Below, in pieces: positions 58,139 to 64,000 of a DNA stretch of 64,000 nt. This stretch comes from Ditylenchus dipsaci (taxonomy: Eukaryota; Nematoda; Chromadorea; Rhabditida; Anguinidae). Position 1 is the first letter of the stretch. The number at the start of each line of letters is the position of its first letter. Location of the stretch: positions 806,001 to 870,000 of the forward strand of contig SADC01000098.1 in assembly GCA_004194705.1 (NCBI GenBank). The letters run 5' to 3'. The notes under the pieces are model-generated. The model saw only the letters and a list, made by a program, of their open reading frames with translations, had not been told where the DNA came from and did not search any database. The position numbers were made by a program, and so were the translations under genes.

Positions 58139-58325
58139 AATTGGATAGGCGAGGATGGGCGAGGGTAGGCGAGGATAGGCGAGGGTAGGCGAGGATGGGC
58201 AAGGGTAGGCGAAGATAGGCGAGGATGGGCAAGGGTAGGCGAGGATAGGCGAGGATGGGCAAGAGCAAGTGAGAATGGGCGAGGGTAGGCGAGGAGAGGC
58301 GAGGATGGGCAAGGGTAGGCGAGGT
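58139..58325. repeat. Minisatellite of GGCGAGGATGGGC/GGCGAGGGTA units
   Basis: About 14-15 tandem ~12-bp units on one strand. They produce Pro/Ser/Leu-rich chance ORFs on the other strand. Confidence 0.85.
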
Positions 58326-59101
58326 AGAGTAGCTTAGTCAACAGGTAGGGTGGATGATCTACCCTAACCATTAACGCACTCGGAAGATAAATCTACCCGA
58401 ACTACTAATGTACATGAACAACTAATGTTCCCGAACAACATAGGCGCCGATAGGCGCCTGCAGACCCTAGTAGTCACTATATTGGAGTGTCATTGTATTG
58501 AAGGTATAATTGCTTATGTTTTAGTCAAATCCAACAAAATCGACTCCAGGGTGTCACTTTATTGGAGTTGTAACTATATAGGAGTGAATACGCTCAAATT
58601 CACTGCTTATCAAGATGAGCAATTCCAGAGGTGTAGTTCCACGCGCTCTAGGTGTGATATTTTATTCGACAGACCACTGCCAGTGGCCATGATAAAAGAA
58701 CCGGATGAAAAACAGGACTAGAAGAACGAATATTTGAGTGACGAATTTTTGGTGTTTGGAAGCGATGCTTCAAGTAATGCTTTCCCAAAATTCCATATTG
58801 TTAGATTGAGTGCGAGTTTTTTGTTCTTCTGAAATTTGAAAGAATTTCGTTCGCTTTCACCACGGTGTGCCTGATTAGGGGCCTTGAAAAAGAAAGGCCC
58901 TGGGGCGTCTATCACATGAAATCTGTCAGAGACAGGGTAACTGAGGCAAAATCACAAGGATGAGAGCAAGATGAGAGCCAAACTTTTTAATCGGAGGCTG
59001 AAAATAAGCAGGAAATATTAGATACCTGAGGCCGGAGCTCAAGGGGGACAGCAATTAAGATAGCAGATAAAATATTTACATATTAAATAAACTTTAGTAT
59101 A

Positions 59102-59355
59102 TACCGTATTTCCTGTAATAAGGCGGCATGCCGCCTTATTTTTCAAACCCCTGAAAATCCGAAAAATTCGAATTCAATCTCCAGATTTTTGGGTGCTCAA
59201 CCAAAATCTAAAAATTAGAATCGGTAGAGCTCGTGGGAGTTAAGAAAACGCATCAAACAGATAACCAAAATATTTACTCTGCTTCGAGATATAGACCCTC
59301 GAAGTTGGGGTGCCGCCTTATTAGAGGGTGCCGCCTTATTACAGGAAATACGGTA
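59102..59355. mobile_element. TACGGTA-end MITE, copy 7 (motif GGCGGCA)
   Basis: TACCGTATTTCCTGTAATAA, palindrome GGCGGCATGCCGCC, conserved body (GGGTGCTCAACCAAAATC, GAATCGGTAGAGCTCGTGGG) and two GTGCCGCCTTATTA sites before AAATACGGTA. The CTGT/ACAG change is also matched at both ends. Confidence 0.88.
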
Positions 59356-59471
59356 ATTAAAAATATATTTTATAAAGATAATATGTAGGTTAAAAGTGAA
59401 AAATGTCAAAAAAAACCGGATCAGATTAGGTAGACATTCAGACACAACAGACTGAATTTTTTCAGTGTTAC

Positions 59472-60478
59472 CTTATCCAATTAGAGTCTTTTACAGCCAA
59501 TTGGCACATTTGGAGACGATGAGTCGAGCAAATCAATTGAGTGTTGTGCAAAGTGGAGGCGCCCCCTCCAAAAGGACTGATTATACCCTCTGAGGCATGC
59601 AATTGAAATTTGTGCAAGATGAAGGATTTCGCTGCTTCTGAAACCTTTTTTAAAAATATTCGTTCCAAAATATCAATTTATACATGAATATTTTTTTACG
59701 GATTAAAGTGCGTAAAATACGCTTTAATGGCTTTTTAGTTAGTGAAAGTAGCAAAAAAATGTTTTAATTTTTAATCCAACCATTATTTCAATTTCTCAAA
59801 AAAAATTATTTAAAAATTTTGTGATCACACACGACGGAGGTGCGAAGTCTTTGAGTAGCTAATTTTGACTCAAATAACTTCCGACTTCCTAATCTTCCTA
59901 AAACATAGAAATGTTACCCTAATTTGGCAAAAAATAATTTGGTCATTGCTAGTAGCCCCGAAATCAGTGGTTTACTTCGGGGGAAGCAGGGGGGTGGTCC
60001 CTGCTTGAAAAGCACATTTCCACCAAAGTAACTGACTACTTAGATACCCACAAAAGACCAGTAAGATGTATATTTTGACCCCAACTTTTTATTTTGTCAT
60101 TATTTGTACTGTCCTAGTCCACGCTTTGCCTGAGCGAAAAAGTTGATTCTAAATAAAGCTCCCTCCCCCGCCCCTCCCCCGGCCTCGAAGTAAACATGTG
60201 CCGTCCCGAAATGTTAATCTTGAGAAAGTATTCAACAAAAACTTTGCCCTTTGCATCTTCATTGTGGGCAGCCAAAATCTCACCACGAAATGAATAAAAC
60301 GCTTATTAAAGCAAATATTGTGTAAAGTTCACTTACAAACTACAGAAAACTAACCAAACGCTCGTAAATGCAAAAAATTTGGTGGATTAAAAGCTCCAGT
60401 AGCTATAATGATAGCTTTTTCAGACAGCAAATTGTCTTTTATTTTAGAAGATTGCTGAACACTTTCAGCCTTAGACAT
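59472..60478 (-). CDS. NMN adenylyltransferase (NMNAT), N-terminal exons only
   Basis: Exon 1 (60478-60355, ATG at 60478) encodes MSKAESVQQ... and the hallmark AIIIATGAFNPPNFLHLRAF. Exon 2 (59637-59472) joins in phase 1 through a 717-nt intron, giving FEAAKSFILHKFQLHASEG, then IISPFGGG, STHRLQMCQLA and KDSNWIR. These match the start of animal NMNAT: the GxFNPxxxxHLRxFE nucleotide-binding motif, the GIISPV segment and the HR...M..LA...SDWI region. NMNAT makes NAD+ from NMN and ATP. The model stops at a GT donor (59471-59470) in phase 2. The middle (GADLLESF-like) and C-terminal (SSTKIR-like) parts were not found downstream, so the gene either has a long intron, is broken, or I missed the exons. 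The second motif residue is Ala (GAF) where most members have Ser (GSF). Confidence 0.75.
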
Positions 60479-60979
60479 AAAAGCCGCAGTTTAGTTTGAA
60501 ATAAAAAAGTTCCTGTAATAAACTATAGTAATAACTGAAATCTATTATTATCCTACTGAAACTGGAGCAACTCTTTTATTCCATAAATTTCAATAATAAA
60601 AGCATATGCAATTCAAACTGGACAACCAAATACGATTATGTTGTCTGCCTCACAAACTAGAGACAACCAATTGCCTGTTTGATAAAAATGCTAGGTTGTT
60701 TTGGTTCCTAAAAGGGTATGAGGTTGTTGGCACAAACTCTAAATATTTTAAATTGGCATGGAATTTCACCGCTCTTTGTACAACCATACTTGATTTTCGG
60801 CGTTTGTTCGGAATCATTTTTTTCGGTAAATATGGGAAAAAGACAAGTTAAAGAAAAAAAATAGCTCGCAATTTGCATAAATTTAACACTCCAATGGCCA
60901 AGTATAGTAATTGCCAGAATCGACTCACAAGGGTGTTTTTTTCAACTTTTTTTGCCTTAGTCATCCCTTTGGTCAAGCC

Positions 60980-61728
60980 CAGGGCTGGGCACAGTCCGGC
61001 CCGACACCGGTCCGGGCCTAAAAAGCTCCGGCCCGGGCCGGCCCGGCTAGGCTCGGGTTAACTTACAGACAACTGAAAGTTTCACTATTACAAAGGAATT
61101 TTTTTATCGTTTAAGAATTTTTTTGCATTCAAGCGCCCATTTATTATAAATTTATTGCAATTGAATATTTCGAACTCCCAGGTTCGAATCCATGGGTGCA
61201 AAATGGGTGCAAACCTTGTTTATCTCCTTTTTTTATTCCCTTTAGATACAACTTTCGTGTCAAAATGATCCTCGTGCTCTTGGCTATCTAACAAGGTTAT
61301 CATTGCAGCGTTTCACACCACTACAGCTCTTAGATAAAAAACTGCTAACAAATAAAAAAAAGTAAATTAAGGAAATTTAAATGAAGCTAAAAGCATCAAA
61401 TTATTTGATAATAAGGAGCGCACAAATTATTTCAATGGGGAGAAAAGCCAGAAGAAAACCAAGACGGCCCAAAGAAAAGTAATAAAAAAAGTAAAGGAAA
61501 AGTACTTCTGTAAAACAATGTAAGGAAGTCGCCAAAATTATTTTTTAAGGCGAAAAGGTCTTTAAAAAAGCTTAAAATTTTAAATATTGGTAAAAATTTT
61601 AAAATTTGTTTGAAAATTTCGAATGAGAAAATTTTTCCAGGCTTTTATGGGGTGGCCCGGGCTGGGCCGGGCTTTTGAAAACAAGGTCCGGGCCCAGTCG
61701 GCAAAATCAAGGTCCGTGCCCAGCCCTG
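60980..61728. mobile_element. hAT MITE with perfect 8-bp target duplication
   Basis: Ends CAGGGCTGGGCAC and GTGCCCAGCCCTG, flanked by GTCAAGCC (60972-60979) and GTCAAGCC (61729-61736). Subterminal GGCCCGGGCCGG-type repeats. A tRNA-like B-box (GGTTCGAATCC) at ~61185 lies inside. No transposase. Confidence 0.88.
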
Positions 61729-61739
61729 GTCAAGCCTTA

Positions 61740-63600
61740 ATTATGGGGGCCTTAATTATCGGACCAAAGGGGAGACCAAAGCAAAAAAGTCAAAAATTGT
61801 CAAAAAAAAATTACCAAAGGAAAGCGCCCGTAATTCTAAGGTGTTCTGCGTTTACAAGATTTCGAAATGGTGTCAGAACAAAAAGTTATGGACGTTTGAA
61901 ATCGGCCGAATTTCTCGCATCACCTTGTATAAATATGTATAATAATATTTTCATCTTAAAGCAGATAAAATGCAAAATAGTAGCCGAGGGTGAAAAAAAT
62001 CCCCAAAACACCGACCCGATTTTCGGGCGAGAGGGGTGGTTGTTTTCATTCCTGGCACTTTTTAGACTCGATGTGCCTTTAGAACAAACTTTTAGTTATG
62101 TATATTTATGGTTATTTTGTAGGCCGAAATATCCTCTACGAAATTAATAATAAAAATGCATTCACTCATAACTTTCTTGTTCACTATGATGCCCAAAAAC
62201 AGTTCAAAGTTGGCCGGGACTAACGAGGCTGACTGGACAACTTTGCATGCCGTGTATAAAAAATTTCACTCATATTCAGCCATTTTTTTACTATTCATAC
62301 TAATCATAAGGTCTTGTACAACTTGTAAAAAACTGTTTCTCGATCACTAGTCAAAATCATGTCTGTCTGAAAAAACAGCTCGAGAGACTCCCTTGTCACA
62401 ATTTTTCTCTGAACACGATGGTGGATTTTTTTTCATAAAGTTAATATTTCTGCGGATCATCTGCCCCTCTGAACTAGCGAAGTCCAGATTTGATTTGATT
62501 TTAAGTTAAAAAGAAAGCTCAGATGACGGGCTTTCTAATAACATATCTTTGAGGGGTTTGTTATAATAAAATGAAAATGTTTTGCTCCAAAGAAACAATT
62601 GTGTCATTTTTTAAAATTTTTATTAACGAGTTAGAGATGCGCGCACGCACTTACCTTAGACATGATTCCGAGAAGTACACTTGATCATAAAATGCATATA
62701 GAGTCTATTTTTGCCACGGCCCAGTTGAAAAAGATGGTAAAGCAGCCGAAAAAAGTGGCCCCTGTATTATTCCCTTCCCCTCCCAATACAGCCCATAATC
62801 CCTTTTAAACTGCTTTTCTGGTCCCTTTATGGCAAAATTATTGCATAAAAATGGTTTTTAGACACTCCTAAAAAAGTCGATTTTGGGGGGTATATTACAG
62901 TAGCGCCCATGTTTCTTATCGTTTTTAGTGTAAGAGAATCACTTAGGAGACGTCTGAACACTATTTACACTTATAGAAAAAGGACACCCCCTAAGTGCAC
63001 AAGTGCCTGATGGCAAACATTTAATAAACCTTTTTACGTAGGACTTTTTTTATGCTAGAAAAACCTTTCGTTCTGACACTAGATTCGTATTCAGCATGGC
63101 TGCTTCACTGATAAAACCGCTCTTTGAATTCAAAACTTACTGTCAAATTTTGAAATCCCTTCGAAACAATAAAATTTGAGCTCCCGCTAAATTTAAAAAA
63201 TTTCACTATGGCTGCAGGCGAAAATACCCTTCGAAAATGTAAATCTCTCCTTAAATCCTTAAAACTCGTAGTTCTTGTAGTTTTCTTAAATATTAAAAAC
63301 GTGAAAAGCTTAAGCTCAATAAATGGATTTTTTCTAACTATGGTAAGTGACCATTAAAAATTATAAAGCTCATTACCGATTCATATTTAGTTTTACAAAC
63401 AGATGATGCTGCTAACTTACTTACCTTCATTGTAATCCAAGTAGTAGGTGGCTCTGATCATGCTTTCACACTCTCTTATATCTAAGACCAACAAAAGTAA
63501 AGAGCACAGCGAGATCTCTCTGATGTGTGCTGCATTGTTCTTTTTTCGATTACTCAGCAAAGCTGCTAGCAAAGCTGCTTATTCGATTCTAAGAAATCTG
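61740..63600. other. No confident gene seen
   Basis: Contains the 62635-62912 repeat. A minus-strand open stretch at ~63425-63473 ending MIRATYYLDYNE before a GTAAGT donor is a possible first exon of a divergent gene, but too short to call. Confidence 0.4.
62635..62912. mobile_element. Partial copy of the 16.1-kb dispersed repeat
   Basis: ATGCGCGCACGCACTTACC, CGAGAAGTACACTTGATCAT and the CCCCTGTATTATTCCC block match 16070-16290 closely, ending near a GGGGGG(T)AT run and GTAGCGCC. Confidence 0.6.
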
Positions 63601-63631
63601 TATTATTGACCATTTTATTTGTAAGTAATCA

Positions 63632-64000
63632 ATGTCAGACGATGAAGTAGAACAGTAAGTCAAACTAGGTATATACTAGGTCACGCATAAAGATTTGTAT
63701 AAAAAAAGTTTGAATTTGTGTGTCTCGTTCACTAATTTTGTTACCAAGATCATGGTTTTTGGAAGTGGGATCTTGAAATCTTACACTCTTTGGCCCATTG
63801 ATAAGCACCGGTACCAAATTAATACCAAAAATGGTTTTGGTATCCTGTGTTTTTTGCCTTTGAATCTTTTTAAACATGGAGCCGTTATGAAAGAATTTTT
63901 AATAACTTTAACAGTTCTAAATCTCGGTGTTTAGTGAAGATGAGGAAATGGACGACAAAAAAGAAGATATTAAAAGTGAAAGAAGTCCTGCTTTGTCGTC
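63632..64000 (+). CDS. First two exons of an acidic protein, cut by the window end
   Basis: Exon 1 (63632-63654) reads MSDDEVE plus two bases, donor GTAAGT. Exon 2 starts at 63935 after GTGTTTAG and restores frame (HEDEEMDDKKEDIKSERSPALSS) to the window end. A short first exon starting MSD/E plus a run of Asp/Glu/Lys is typical of troponin T N-termini, but also of other acidic proteins such as transcription or chromatin factors. Nothing diagnostic is inside the window. The intron is 280 nt. Confidence 0.5.

Noticed and set aside
58115..58371. Pro/Ser/Leu-rich ORFs on the minus strand
   Set aside because: Product of the ~12-bp minisatellite at 58139-58325.
61165..61205. tRNA-like T-arm CCAGGTTCGAATCC inside the hAT MITE
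   Set aside because: The T stem is imperfect and no other cloverleaf arms are present.
63425..63473. Possible minus-strand first exon ending MIRATYYLDYNE before GTAAGT
   Set aside because: Too short, with no second exon identified, so not listed as a gene.

Overview
The window is eukaryotic and almost certainly from an animal. It carries spliced GT-AG genes with very small introns (44-61 nt), animal gene families (a RASEF/CRACR2A-type large Rab GTPase, an RPP25-like Alba protein, an NMNAT N-terminus, a dibasic neuropeptide precursor, a mucin/proteoglycan-like secreted protein), AATAAA poly(A) signals and a very dense load of DNA-transposon debris. The tiny introns, and a splice acceptor a few bases before two of the start codons (RPP25-like and neuropeptide genes, as if trans-spliced), point to a nematode or similar small invertebrate. 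This is inference; no species is claimed.

Layout. 1-7 kb: fold-back and MITE-type elements, one unidentified coding pseudogene (3.06-3.38 kb) and one orphan ORF inside an element. 7.2-8.2 kb: a complete four-exon RPP25-like gene (+), convergent with a weak small-gene candidate (-). 9.0-15 kb: concentric nested fold-back elements, one holding an ORF for a small membrane protein. 17.0-27.7 kb: an 18-exon RASEF-like gene (-), whose introns hold a degraded piggyBac transposase, a tRNA-Gln pseudogene and several MITEs. 29.6-30.2 kb: a possible trypsin-inhibitor-like cysteine-rich exon. 31.4-33.4 kb: a near-perfect 1.95 kb palindrome. 34.4-36.9 kb: a large fold-back element with tandem-repeat arms. 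38.0-41.8 kb: a secreted repeat protein with about 70 EASGAT units (+). 43.6-43.95 kb: a two-exon neuropeptide precursor (-). 50.5-55.7 kb: an unrecognised multi-exon gene (-) with hAT-like insertions in an intron. 56.8-58.0 kb: a ~190-bp tandem repeat split by a palindromic insertion. 59.5-60.5 kb: the first two exons of an NMNAT gene (-). 63.6 kb to the end: first exons of an acidic protein (+).

Two repeat phenomena stand out. First, at least a dozen fold-back elements share one architecture, inverted arms built from short tandem units, yet each uses its own private unit sequence on both arms. Second, a ~120-265 bp MITE family with TACCGTA/TACGGTA ends carries a GC-rich 6-7-mer that differs in every copy but stays matched at several sites within each copy.

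The protein genes are unrelated housekeeping, signalling and secreted genes, not an operon or pathway. Several reading frames need one extra or missing base, twice at homopolymer runs, which suggests residual assembly errors as well as real pseudogenes. All exon models were built by eye from reading frames and GT/AG sites.
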